Source: RPQJ01 sp963754535 (GTDB lineage: Bacteria > Pseudomonadota > Gammaproteobacteria > Steroidobacterales > Steroidobacteraceae). From it: a DNA stretch of 64,000 nucleotides. The notes under the pieces are model-generated. The model had not been told where the DNA came from. It made no database searches and was given only the letters and a program-made list of their open reading frames with translations. Within the stretch, counting starts at the first letter, position 1. The number at the start of each line of letters is the position of its first letter. This document shows positions 18,356 through 26,936 of the stretch, one piece after another. The stretch is taken from NCBI GenBank assembly GCA_963754535.1, contig CAVWGG010000014.1:1-64000 (forward strand). Direction: 5' to 3'. The translations under genes and the position numbers were made by a program.

Positions 18356-19150
18356 ATGGCAATGCACTGCAGGACGGCGTTCATTACCGGTGGCGGCAGC
18401 GGCATCGGCCTGGCGCTGGCGGAGGCGCTGGCAGGCCGCAAGGCACGCATCGCAGCGTTCGACCTGAAGTTTTCCGCTGTGGCACGCGCACGGCTGCGCA
18501 AGGCTTGTCCTGACGCATTGTTCTTCGAGGTCGACGTGCGCGATGCGGAGGGCGTCGACGCCGCGGTGCGCAAGGCGGTTGCAATGATCGGTGCGCCTGA
18601 CGTCGCCATCAATTCTGCAGGCGTCCAGGTGGCCCTGCCGTTTCTCGAGATCTCGAGCGAACGCTACGATTTCGTGGTCGACATCAACCTCAAGGGCAGC
18701 CGCAATTTCGCCGCCGCTGTGCTGCCGCATATGGGTGGTGGCAGTCACCTGGCGCTCGTGGCCTCCATCGCCGGTGTCGTAAGCAACTACGGCTATGCCG
18801 CGTACAGTTCGTCCAAGTTCGGTGTGGTGGGGCTCGCCAATGCGTTGCGCATCGAGTGCAAGACGCGCGGAATCTGCGTGTCCGTCATCTGTCCGCCCGA
18901 GGTCGAAACGCCGATGGTGGAGGAAGAGCGACGGACGGCGCCTGCCGTCACGATGCAGACCAAGCAGTTCGCCGGCACCGTTACGCTCGATGACCTCTGC
19001 GCGCAGGTGCTGCGGGGCATGGAGCGGGACGAGTTCATGATCGTTCCAGGCAGTTGGCGCGCCCGTTTCACTGTGTTTCTCGGGCGCACCTTCCCGCGGC
19101 TGATGGCCCGCATTACGGACAACATGATCGCCAAAGGCTTGAAGAGTTGA
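18356..19150 (+). CDS. Short-chain dehydrogenase/reductase
   Basis: The 264-residue protein has the NAD(P)-binding motif TGGGSGIGLA, the NSAG segment and the catalytic Ser/Tyr/Lys in ASIAG and YAAYSSSKF. The TGG form and a C-terminal hydrophobic tail ending in RLMARITDNMIAKGLK recall 3-ketodihydrosphingosine reductase-like SDRs, which act on long-chain lipids at membranes. It oxidises an alcohol or reduces a ketone; the substrate is unknown. AAGGAGGT lies ten bases before the ATG. The E1 alpha gene follows by eight bases, so this SDR begins the 2-oxoacid dehydrogenase operon. Confidence 0.82.
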   Translation: MAMHCRTAFITGGGSGIGLALAEALAGRKARIAAFDLKFSAVARARLRKACPDALFFEVDVRDAEGVDAAVRKAVAMIGAPDVAINSAGVQVALPFLEISSERYDFVVDINLKGSRNFAAAVLPHMGGGSHLALVASIAGVVSNYGYAAYSSSKFGVVGLANALRIECKTRGICVSVICPPEVETPMVEEERRTAPAVTMQTKQFAGTVTLDDLCAQVLRGMERDEFMIVPGSWRARFTVFLGRTFPRLMARITDNMIAKGLKS

Positions 19151-19158
19151 GGACACCC

Positions 19159-20178
19159 ATGAAACCGAGCACCGAACAGCAACTCTGGATGTACGAAACG
19201 ATGTGCCTGATCCGGCACTACGAGGATTCGCTGGCGGTCGCCTACTTCGAAGGCAAGCTGCCGCCGAAGATCCAGAAGGGACTGGCCTTCGACCTTGGGG
19301 CGGGGCCGATTCCGGGCGAGATGCACCTCGCCGCCGGGCAGGAGTCGGCCGCGGTCGGTGCCTGTGCTCACCTCGAGGCGAAGGATTCGGTCTGGGGCAC
19401 GCACCGTGCGCATCACTTTGCGATCGCCAAGGGCGTGGACCTCGATCGCATGACCGCCGAGATCTTCGGCAAGGTGACGGGACTCGGCCGCGGCAAGGGC
19501 GGCCACATGCACTTGTTCGACACGACGGTCAATTTCGCCTGCACGGGGATCGTCGGCGGTGGTATCCCGCACGCCGTGGGCGCGGCCCTGGCCTACAAGA
19601 AACTGGGCACCGGTGCAGTCGCAGTCGCCGAATTCGGCGAGGGCGCGTCCAACCAGGGTTCGTTCCACGAGGCACTCAACATGGCCGGGCTGTGGAAGCT
19701 GCCGTGCGTTTTCGTGTGCCAGGACAACAACTACGGCATTTCGGTCAACAAGGCGAATTCAACTTCGGTCGCGTCGATCGCCGATCGTGCGTCGAGCTAC
19801 GGCATGCCCGGTGTGCGCGTCACCGAGAACGATCCGGACCTGATCTTCACGGCAGTGGGCGAGGCCGTCGCCCGCGCACGCGGTGGTGAAGGCCCTACGC
19901 TGCTGGAGGTCAAGGTCGATCGCCTGTACGGGCATTTCCAGGGCGACCCGGAGACGTACCGGCCGAAGGGCGAGGTGGAGTCCCTGCGCAGGAAGGATTC
20001 GCTCGCGGCTTACGAGTCGCGACTGAAGGCCGCAGGGTCGGTGACCGAGGCGACGGCAACGGAGATTCGCGGCCGGGCCAAGGCGCGCGTCGAGGCTGCC
20101 ATCGCGTTCGCGAGGCAAAGCGATTACCCGCCCGCAGCGGAAGCGTTTCAGCACGTGTTTCAGGAGTCTGCGTCATGA
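19159..20178 (+). CDS. 2-oxoacid dehydrogenase E1 component, alpha subunit
   Basis: The 339-residue thiamine-diphosphate enzyme subunit shows MCLIRHYEDSLA, HRAHHFAIAKG, GRGKGGHMHLFD and the cofactor motif EFGEGASNQGSFHEALNMA followed by CQDNNYG. It would decarboxylate a 2-oxoacid or acetoin-like substrate with the beta subunit. The usual GDG of the thiamine motif is GEG here, a conservative change at a Mg ligand. GAGGA precedes the ATG. The length fits PdhA/AcoA proteins. The substrate class cannot be fixed; the context argues against the housekeeping pyruvate complex. Confidence 0.88.
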   Translation: MKPSTEQQLWMYETMCLIRHYEDSLAVAYFEGKLPPKIQKGLAFDLGAGPIPGEMHLAAGQESAAVGACAHLEAKDSVWGTHRAHHFAIAKGVDLDRMTAEIFGKVTGLGRGKGGHMHLFDTTVNFACTGIVGGGIPHAVGAALAYKKLGTGAVAVAEFGEGASNQGSFHEALNMAGLWKLPCVFVCQDNNYGISVNKANSTSVASIADRASSYGMPGVRVTENDPDLIFTAVGEAVARARGGEGPTLLEVKVDRLYGHFQGDPETYRPKGEVESLRRKDSLAAYESRLKAAGSVTEATATEIRGRAKARVEAAIAFARQSDYPPAAEAFQHVFQESAS

Positions 20179-21206
20179 CCGACGTGAAGATACGCAACAA
20201 GCCGCTCTTCCAGGCGATGGTCGAAGGCATCCAGCAGGAGATGGAGCGCGACCCGCGCGTCATCTGCATGGGTGAGGACGTGGGCAAGATGGGCGGGGTC
20301 TTCCAGTCCACCGCCGGACTGCACAAGAAGTTCCCGGACCGTGTCATCGACACGCCGATTTCCGAAACAGCGATCATGGGCGCGGCGCTCGGCGCGGCCG
20401 CGTCGGGCCTGCGGCCGATCGCCGAACTGATGTTCGTCGACTTCATGGGCGTCTGCTTCGGGCAGATCATGAACGAGATCGGCAAGGCGACTTACATGTC
20501 GGGTGGCGCGGTACACCTGCCGCTGGTGATCACGGCGAGCACCGGCGGCGGATTCTCGGATGCCGCGCAGCATTCGCAGACGCTCCACGGCCTGTTTGCA
20601 CACGTGCCGGGACTCAAGGTCGTCGCGCCGTCCAACCCGTACGATGCAAAGGGGTTGATGATCACTGCAATACGCGACGACAATCCCGTCGTCTACCTGT
20701 TTCACAAGGCCATGCTCGGGCTGCCGGTGCTCGGCTATGTGGATGTCAGCATCGACGACCACGTACCGGCGGAGTCGTACACAGTGCCGTTCGGCAAGGC
20801 CCGCATCGTGCGCGAGGGCACCGACCTCACGATCGTCGGCTTTTCACAGACCGTGCAGAAGGCCGCCATCGCCGCCGACCGACTCGCGGCCAAGGGCATC
20901 TCCGCCGAAGTGATCGATCCGCGCACACTGGTGCCGCTCGACGTCGAAGCCATCGTGGCTTCCGTGCAGAAGACCGGGCGCCTGCTCGTCGTCGACGAGG
21001 ACTACCTCAACTTCGGCATGACCGGCGAAATCAGCGCGCTGATCGCCGAGCGCCTCGACGAGATCAGGCTCAGGGCGCCGATCCGTCGCCTTGGCGTGGC
21101 GGGCGTGTCGATTCCCTACAGCCCGGCGCTGGAAAAAGTCGTGATCCCACAGGTGGATCACGTGATCGAGGCGGCCGAACGCCTCGTGGCCAGCAGAGTC
21201 CTGTAG
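20175..21206 (+). CDS. 2-oxoacid dehydrogenase E1 component, beta subunit
   Basis: The 343-residue partner of E1 alpha has family motifs RVICMGEDVGKMGGVFQ, DTPISETAIMGAALGAA, TGGGFSDAAQHSQ and the transketolase C-terminal domain with LTIVGFSQTVQKA and DPRTLVPLD. Together they form the alpha2beta2 decarboxylase that reductively acylates a lipoyl domain. The ATG overlaps the alpha stop (ATGA), indicating coupled translation. Neighbours supply a lipoyl protein, an E2 core and a lipoate ligase; no E3 (lipoamide dehydrogenase) lies in the window. Confidence 0.9.
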   Translation: MTDVKIRNKPLFQAMVEGIQQEMERDPRVICMGEDVGKMGGVFQSTAGLHKKFPDRVIDTPISETAIMGAALGAAASGLRPIAELMFVDFMGVCFGQIMNEIGKATYMSGGAVHLPLVITASTGGGFSDAAQHSQTLHGLFAHVPGLKVVAPSNPYDAKGLMITAIRDDNPVVYLFHKAMLGLPVLGYVDVSIDDHVPAESYTVPFGKARIVREGTDLTIVGFSQTVQKAAIAADRLAAKGISAEVIDPRTLVPLDVEAIVASVQKTGRLLVVDEDYLNFGMTGEISALIAERLDEIRLRAPIRRLGVAGVSIPYSPALEKVVIPQVDHVIEAAERLVASRVL

Positions 21207-21228
21207 CCGTTTCCCTGGAGTGCGACAC

Positions 21229-21477
21229 GTGATCGAAATCAAGATACCGGATGAAGCGTGGGCAGACGTCGAAGCGGGCACCGAGGCCCTGCTGGACGAG
21301 TGGCTGGTGGCCGTGGGTGATGCAGTGCGCGAGGGGCAGATCATCGGCACGGCCATGGTGGTGAAGGCAGCGATCGAACTGGTGGCCCCGGCGGCCGGCG
21401 TGATCGACTCGCTCGACGTCAAGGCTACGCAGAACTTCGGCAAGGGTGCTGTCCTGGCCCAGCTGCGGCCCCAGTAG
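21229..21477 (+). CDS. Stand-alone lipoyl-domain protein
   Basis: The 82-residue protein is a single lipoyl/biotinyl domain. The modified Lys is most likely in AMVVKAAIEL, followed by the typical VAPAAGVIDSL turn. Normally this domain is the N-terminal part of E2; here it is its own gene. The GTG at 21229 has GGAG eight bases upstream and is preferred over the GTG at 21220, which would overlap that ribosome site. It should carry acyl groups between the E1 and E2 neighbours. Confidence 0.82.
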   Translation: MIEIKIPDEAWADVEAGTEALLDEWLVAVGDAVREGQIIGTAMVVKAAIELVAPAAGVIDSLDVKATQNFGKGAVLAQLRPQ

Positions 21478-21489
21478 CCGCGTGCAGCC

Positions 21490-22164
21490 ATGAGCGACGC
21501 CACGACCGTTGTTCCGCTGAAGGGAATTCGCGGCGTCATTGCGCGTTCGCTGACCGCAGCGTGGCAGGCACCGCGAGTCGCACAGGGTCTCGATGTCGAC
21601 ATGTCCGCCGTTCTTGCGCGAGTCAAGACGGAGCGCGTGGCGACGGGCACCAAGATTTCAATCACGCATGCCGTGCTGCGCGCGGCCGCTTTGACGCTGC
21701 GCGAGCATCCTGCGGTCAATGGCATCGTGTCGGACCAGGCGGTCGAGCACTGGGCGGATGTGAATCTCGGCGTCGCCGTGAATACGCCGGTCGGCGTCGT
21801 CGTGCCCGTGCTGATGCAGGCCGATGCACTCAACCTCGGCGAGTTGGAGCAGCGCGTGGGCGAACTGGCGGGCAGTGCCCGTGCTGGCAAACTGCCGGCC
21901 TCCGCCTACCAGCGTGGCACGTTCACGGTGAGCACCCTCGGTGCGACCGGTATCGACTGGTTCACGCCCGTGCTGAATCCGCCGCAGATTGCCATTCTCG
22001 GCATCGGTCGGGTCGCGGAGCGGGCGATTGTGATCTCCGGCCTGGTCGTGGCGCGGCCGATGATGACGCTGACCCTCGTATTCGACCACCGAGCCCTCGA
22101 CGGGCATCCGGCGGGGCTCTTCCTCAGCGCGCTGGCGCAGCGGCTCGCGGCCGGCGAATTCTGA
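21490..22164 (+). CDS. 2-oxoacid dehydrogenase E2 catalytic core without lipoyl domain
   Basis: The 224-residue protein is just the acyltransferase domain, with LKGIRGVIARSLT at the start, STLGATGIDWFTPVLNPPQIAILGIG in two adjoining stretches and the catalytic FDHRALDGHPAG near the end. The usual lipoyl domain and the peripheral-subunit-binding domain are both absent, which is why the protein is about half normal E2 length. The separate lipoyl protein lies 12 bases upstream. It would move an acyl group from lipoamide to CoA. Confidence 0.87.
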   Translation: MSDATTVVPLKGIRGVIARSLTAAWQAPRVAQGLDVDMSAVLARVKTERVATGTKISITHAVLRAAALTLREHPAVNGIVSDQAVEHWADVNLGVAVNTPVGVVVPVLMQADALNLGELEQRVGELAGSARAGKLPASAYQRGTFTVSTLGATGIDWFTPVLNPPQIAILGIGRVAERAIVISGLVVARPMMTLTLVFDHRALDGHPAGLFLSALAQRLAAGEF

Positions 22165-22177
22165 CCGGGGAACCCAC

Positions 22178-22885
22178 GTGATCGCGTTAGGTTCAGCCAT
22201 TGCCGAGCAGGAGATGATTCGCAAGTCGCTCGACGACGGCGTGCAAGCACCCAGCGCCGCAATGTGGACCTATTCTTCGGTCGCACTGGTTCTTGGCCGC
22301 AGCCAGCAAGCCAGTGCGTCGCTGCTGGAGCGTGCGGGCGAGGAGGGCATCGACGTCGTCGTACGCGCGGCCGGCGGCGGCGCGGTCATGGCTGGCCCCT
22401 GGATGTGCAGCCACACCGTGCTGGTGCCGCCCGACCACGCTTTCGTCAGGTTGAGCCTGCCGCGCAGCTACGAGGCGATCGGCGATGCGTGGCGTCGTGC
22501 ACTCGGTCGGCTCGGTATCCCGACGGACATCGCGCCGCGTGTGAGGGCAGGCCTTGCAGGCGTCGACCACGCCAAGGTCTGGGCCTGCTTTGCCAGCCTG
22601 TCCTGCGGGGAACTGGCGGGACCGGACAACCGCAAGATCGTGGGCCTGGCACAGGTGCGGCGCCGCAACGGCGTGGCGATCTGCACCGGACTGCTTCTCA
22701 GGCAACCGGATTGGCGACGTCTGGTGCGTGTCTGGCTCGGACAGGAAGACGACGCGCTGGCGCAGTCACTGCGCGACGGCGCGGTGAGTTGCGAGGAGTG
22801 CGCGCCGATGCAGCGCGTCCCGGGCATTGCAGAAATCGATGCGGAAATCGGCGCGGAACTGCGTGAACTCGGGCTCGCCGCCTGA
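22178..22885 (+). CDS. Lipoate-protein ligase A-like protein
   Basis: The 235-residue protein belongs to the biotin/lipoate ligase fold. It shows VVVRAAGGGAVMAG (the RxxGGGAV-type substrate loop) and DNRKIVGLAQVRRRNG, which carries the catalytic Lys. It starts at a GTG 13 bases after the E2 core. Its place suggests it attaches lipoate or octanoate to the stand-alone lipoyl protein encoded two genes upstream. It lacks the C-terminal accessory domain of E. coli LplA, so activation may need a partner or an acyl-ACP donor. Confidence 0.8.
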   Translation: MIALGSAIAEQEMIRKSLDDGVQAPSAAMWTYSSVALVLGRSQQASASLLERAGEEGIDVVVRAAGGGAVMAGPWMCSHTVLVPPDHAFVRLSLPRSYEAIGDAWRRALGRLGIPTDIAPRVRAGLAGVDHAKVWACFASLSCGELAGPDNRKIVGLAQVRRRNGVAICTGLLLRQPDWRRLVRVWLGQEDDALAQSLRDGAVSCEECAPMQRVPGIAEIDAEIGAELRELGLAA

Positions 22886-22930
22886 GCCTGCGGGACGCGA
22901 CACAAGACAAGCAGACAAGAGGACAGAATC

Positions 22931-23719
22931 ATGGAGCAATGGGCAAGATACGAAGGCGTTAAGTTCGACCTGGCCGGTCCGGCGCTGCGTGATCGCTGGG
23001 ACGTGCTCCATGCCGGCAACAAGGAACCGTACCCCGCCGATGAGCGCGTGCTGGAAGCATGGCGCGCCTATCACGAAGGCCGCTTCCAGGAGGCGGTGGC
23101 GATCGGCCAGGCGCACGGCGGTGCCGCACTCGTGCCGGCGGCATTTGCTGCCACGATTTACGCCAACTACCTCGAAGCGGACGAGGACAAGAAGGTTGCG
23201 ATCTTCGAGACGGCGATGGACATGGCCGAGAGGGCGACCGAGGCGTGCCCCGGGAACGCGAACGCGCATTACATGCTGGCCGTTTCCCGCGGCCGTTACA
23301 GCCAGTTCATCAACATGATCGAGGCGCTGAGCAAGGGCCTCGGACCCAGGATCCGCGATTCTGTGACCCGTTGCCTTGAACTGCAGCCCGATCATGCGGA
23401 AGGTCACGCGACCATGGCCGGCTGGAACGCGGAGATCGTCGACAAGGTCGGTGGCATGCTGGCCGGCCTGAGCTTCGGCGCGAAGAAGTCCAACGCCGAG
23501 GAGCATTACGAGCAGTCCGTCGCGCTGGCCCCTGCATCGCCCGTGCCCTACATCGAGAAGGCGCATGGCTTGCTGCTCATGTATGGCGAGAGCAGCAAGG
23601 ACGAGGCCACTGAGTTGCTCCAGGCGGCGATTCGGCTTGCACCCGCCGACGCGATGCAGGCGCTGGATATCGCGCGCGCGCGTGCGACGCTCGCCGCCTT
23701 GCCGACCATGACGTTTTGA
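22931..23719 (+). CDS. TPR-like cytoplasmic protein of unknown function
   Basis: The 262-residue protein has no signal peptide and is largely helical, with tetratricopeptide-like spacing: FQEAVAIGQAH, MDMAERATEACPGNANAHYMLAV, SVTRCLELQPDHAEGHATMA and HYEQSVALAPASPVPYIEKA. I recognise no named family. GAGG lies nine bases before the ATG. It sits between the lipoate ligase and the VOC fusion and probably shares their transcript. TPR proteins usually act as scaffolds, so it could organise the split dehydrogenase; that is speculation. Confidence 0.7.
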   Translation: MEQWARYEGVKFDLAGPALRDRWDVLHAGNKEPYPADERVLEAWRAYHEGRFQEAVAIGQAHGGAALVPAAFAATIYANYLEADEDKKVAIFETAMDMAERATEACPGNANAHYMLAVSRGRYSQFINMIEALSKGLGPRIRDSVTRCLELQPDHAEGHATMAGWNAEIVDKVGGMLAGLSFGAKKSNAEEHYEQSVALAPASPVPYIEKAHGLLLMYGESSKDEATELLQAAIRLAPADAMQALDIARARATLAALPTMTF

Positions 23720-23724
23720 ACGTC

Positions 23725-25113
23725 ATGCCGCAGCAACTCGACCAGATCGCCTTCTCCGTCATCGACGTGCAGCGCACCGAGCGCTGGTTCCGCGATGCTT
23801 TCGGCTTCATTCCGGCCGGTGGCACGCGGGCCTTCCGCGGCTGGGGTGCACGGCACGTGCAGGGTCTGCCCGGCGCCGCTTCGACTTGCTGGTGGCTGGT
23901 CGATCGCAGCGAGCATTTCCAGATCGAACTGTTCCAGTTCGAGGCTCCGCTCGCGAGATTGTTGCCGCCGGACTATCGCCCGTGCGACGTCGGCTACTCG
24001 CGCGTCGGCTTCTGGGTGCAGGATTTCGAGCGGACGCTCGAACGACTTGCGGCGCTCGGTACGCCGCCGCTTACGGCTCCGGTCGGCAGGGCGGGCGAGC
24101 GTCGTGCGTGCGTGCGCAATCCCGAGGGCGTGTTCATCGAAGTGATGGAAGACGACCCGTTGCGCGGCCGTACGCGTGATGCGCGGCCGGACTGCAAGGT
24201 TGCGGCTCGCTCGGTGACGTTGTCCGTTGCCGATCTCGAGAAATCGAAGCGCTACTTCATGGGCGCGCTCGGTATGCCGGAGTCCGCGGCGGCGCTGCGA
24301 CGCCCGGAGCACGAAGCACTCTGGGGACTGGACGGCGCGACCACTCGCAGCGTCGTGCTCGACGCGGGCAACGTGCTGGTCGAACTGGTGCAGTACCTCG
24401 ATCCCGTCGGCAAACCATGGCCCGAGGGCCACCGCATCAGCGACCAGGGCATCCTCAATATCGCCTTCGGCTACCGCAAGATGCGCGACATGATGGATTC
24501 ATACCGTCGCAGTCGCGGCGCCGGTGCGCATCCCAATGGATTTCCGCTGCACGCCGTCAACTGGGGCGTCGTGTATGTGAACGACGAGCAGGAATTCAGC
24601 GTGGAACTGCTGTGGGTGAACCCGCGCTGGGACGCGCGGATGGGATTCGTGCCGTTGCCGCTCGAGAAGAGGCCGCTTCCGGATACGCACCGCGTCGAAC
24701 GCACCATTGGCATTGCAGCGTCAACGGATCGTGTCTGGAACCTCATCACGGATCACCGCGGGATGCCGCAGTGGTTCCCATTGGACACGGTGACGTTACA
24801 GCGCGAGGGATGGCCGGCACCGAACGGCGTCGGCGCCGAGCGCGCCATGCGCGGCCCGAAGATGAACGTCCGCGAGCAGGTGCTCGGCTGGGATGCGCAG
24901 CGCTCGCTCGATTATCGGCTGATGGAGGGTGCGCCGATTTCCTGCCATCAAGGTCGGGTGGAACTCAAGCCCGTTGCCGGCGGCACCGAACTCAAGTGGA
25001 GCATTCGATATCGAGCGAAGATTCCGGGCACTGCCGGGATCGTGCGTCGGGCCATGGACAAGATGCTCGGCGATGCTTTGCCGCGACTCAAGCAACTGGC
25101 GGAATCGGACTGA
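23725..25113 (+). CDS. Fusion of two VOC (glyoxalase/dioxygenase) domains and an SRPBCC domain
   Basis: The 462-residue protein has a VOC module at about residues 4-140 (LDQIAFSVIDVQRTERWF to GVFIEVME). A second VOC-like module covers about 155-310 (ARSVTLSVADLEKSKRYF to EFSVELLWV). A C-terminal SRPBCC/polyketide-cyclase module follows from about 330 (VERTIGIAASTDRVWNLITD to KMLGDALPRLKQL). VOC domains bind metal and isomerise or cleave small molecules; SRPBCC domains bind hydrophobic ligands. The combination suggests a multi-step reaction on one bulky substrate. The ATG is six bases after the previous stop; no metal site was verified. Confidence 0.78.
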   Translation: MPQQLDQIAFSVIDVQRTERWFRDAFGFIPAGGTRAFRGWGARHVQGLPGAASTCWWLVDRSEHFQIELFQFEAPLARLLPPDYRPCDVGYSRVGFWVQDFERTLERLAALGTPPLTAPVGRAGERRACVRNPEGVFIEVMEDDPLRGRTRDARPDCKVAARSVTLSVADLEKSKRYFMGALGMPESAAALRRPEHEALWGLDGATTRSVVLDAGNVLVELVQYLDPVGKPWPEGHRISDQGILNIAFGYRKMRDMMDSYRRSRGAGAHPNGFPLHAVNWGVVYVNDEQEFSVELLWVNPRWDARMGFVPLPLEKRPLPDTHRVERTIGIAASTDRVWNLITDHRGMPQWFPLDTVTLQREGWPAPNGVGAERAMRGPKMNVREQVLGWDAQRSLDYRLMEGAPISCHQGRVELKPVAGGTELKWSIRYRAKIPGTAGIVRRAMDKMLGDALPRLKQLAESD

Positions 25114-25136
25114 CAGGGACCGATGGTTGCGCTGTG

Positions 25137-26936
25137 ATGCGTGAGACCACCAAGCCGATGTACGGACAGGTCGTGATCGGGTCCGGATTCGGCGGTTCCG
25201 TGAGCGCGTTACGGCTGAGCGAAAAGGGCTACGACGTCCTGCTGGTGGAGCGCGGCAAGCGCTGGCGCAGTGATGAGTTTCCGAAGAAGAACACGAGTCT
25301 TCGCCGGTTCCTGTGGTTGCCGGTCCTCGGGTTCACCGGAACCTGGAAGATCACACCGACGCGCAGGCTGGTCGCGTTGGGCGGAACCGGGCTTGGCGGC
25401 GGCTCCCTGCTGTATGGCAACACGCTCTACGTACCCGCGCCCGGCATTTTTGCGGCGGAGTACTGGAGGCGCAGCCGCGGTGACTGGTTCGACGTGCTGG
25501 CGCCGTACTACAGCCTGGCCCAGCGCATGCTGGGCGTCAGTCGCAGCCGCTACGAAGGCGTGGCCGACAGGATCCTGGCGGATGTTGCCACGGAGATGGG
25601 GCGGAGCCACACGTTCGAGCACGTCAGCATCGCGGCCTTCCAGGACTACCAGGAGTCGGCGGCGGGCGGCAGTGAAGATCCCTACTTCTCCGGCCACGGC
25701 CCGATCCGCAAGCCCTGCAACCTGTGCGCGGGGTGCATGGTGGGCTGTCGCTTCGATGCCAAGAACACGCTGGACCGCAATTATCTTTATTTTGCGGAGC
25801 GCAACGGCGTCGAGGTCCGGACAGAGACAGAAGTGGAGGCCATCGAACCGCTGCCCGGTCCGGAAGGCGAGCGGGATGGCAGCGGCGGCTATGAACTCAC
25901 CTTGCGCACGACGACAGGCTGGCGGCGAAAGTGCAGCAAGGTCCGTGCGAAGGGCGTCGTCGTTGCGGCGGGCACGATGGGGACGCTCAAGCTGCTATTC
26001 GACGCCAAGTATCGGGACGGTCACCTGAGCAATATCTCGGACGAGCTGGGTGCCCGGATACGTTGCAACTCCGAGACGTTCTATTCCGTCGGTCTCGACA
26101 CCAGGCTGACGTATTCAGCCAGTGACGTCCCGGTCGGCATGGCGGTCAACGCGTCGTTCAAGCCCGACGACATCACGATGATCGAGCCCGTACGCTTCAG
26201 TAAAGGCTCGGACGCGATGTACTTCAGCGTCAATGTCGTGCCCCTGACAGACCGGGGCAGGATGCCCCGACCAGTCAAGCTATTGCTGAATTGCCTGCGC
26301 CATCCAATCCAGACGCTGCGACAGCTGAATCCGTTCGGCAAGACCAGCCACAGTGTCCTGCTCATGATCATGCAGAGTGCGGATTCGTTCGTGCATGCGA
26401 AGTGGCGCACGGCCTGGACGAAGCCGTTTCGTCGCGGCATGACCTTTGTGCCTGAGCGGGGTGCGGGCCGACTCACGACGTATTTCCCGATCGGTCAGGA
26501 CGTGGCTCGACGCTACGCACGCAATGCGGGCGGGTCCGCCGGCAATGTTCTGCTCGATATCCTCGCCGACGTGCCGGTCACCGGTCACGTAATGGGCGGA
26601 GCCACCATTGGGGCCGGACCGGAGAGCGGCGTCGTGGACGACAAAGGCATCGTGTTCGGTTACCAGAATCTCCGGGTCCTCGATGGCTCGATCATTCCTG
26701 GCAACCTCGCCGTGAACCCGGCACTGACGATCCTGGCGCTGAGCGAGTACGCCATGTCCCACGTTCCTGTCGACGACGCAGCCCGGGCCGCGAGCATTCG
26801 GCCGGTTGAGTTTTCCGCCCCGCTGCCGGGGTCCGTCTCAGCGCTCGATGGGTCAGGGGACCTGCTGAGCCAGGCGACCAGGCAGTCACGAGCGACCATC
26901 CGGCGGTCGCGTAGCGAGTCGTTCAGGCCAGGTTGA
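25137..26936 (+). CDS. GMC-type FAD-dependent oxidoreductase, cholesterol-oxidase-like
   Basis: The 599-residue protein has the FAD-binding motif VVIGSGFGGSVSALRL at its N-terminus and the GMC segment GGTGLGGGSLLYGN. A four-Cys block, PCNLCAGCMVGC, precedes FDAKNTLDRNYL as in bacterial cholesterol-oxidase-like GMC proteins. The C-terminal GMC region has HVMGGATIG and DGSIIPGNLAVNPALTI. It oxidises an alcohol, with a sterol or terpenoid plausible. No export signal is obvious. It begins 24 bases after the VOC fusion. Its last 14 bases overlap the convergent AraC gene. Confidence 0.85.
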   Translation: MRETTKPMYGQVVIGSGFGGSVSALRLSEKGYDVLLVERGKRWRSDEFPKKNTSLRRFLWLPVLGFTGTWKITPTRRLVALGGTGLGGGSLLYGNTLYVPAPGIFAAEYWRRSRGDWFDVLAPYYSLAQRMLGVSRSRYEGVADRILADVATEMGRSHTFEHVSIAAFQDYQESAAGGSEDPYFSGHGPIRKPCNLCAGCMVGCRFDAKNTLDRNYLYFAERNGVEVRTETEVEAIEPLPGPEGERDGSGGYELTLRTTTGWRRKCSKVRAKGVVVAAGTMGTLKLLFDAKYRDGHLSNISDELGARIRCNSETFYSVGLDTRLTYSASDVPVGMAVNASFKPDDITMIEPVRFSKGSDAMYFSVNVVPLTDRGRMPRPVKLLLNCLRHPIQTLRQLNPFGKTSHSVLLMIMQSADSFVHAKWRTAWTKPFRRGMTFVPERGAGRLTTYFPIGQDVARRYARNAGGSAGNVLLDILADVPVTGHVMGGATIGAGPESGVVDDKGIVFGYQNLRVLDGSIIPGNLAVNPALTILALSEYAMSHVPVDDAARAASIRPVEFSAPLPGSVSALDGSGDLLSQATRQSRATIRRSRSESFRPG

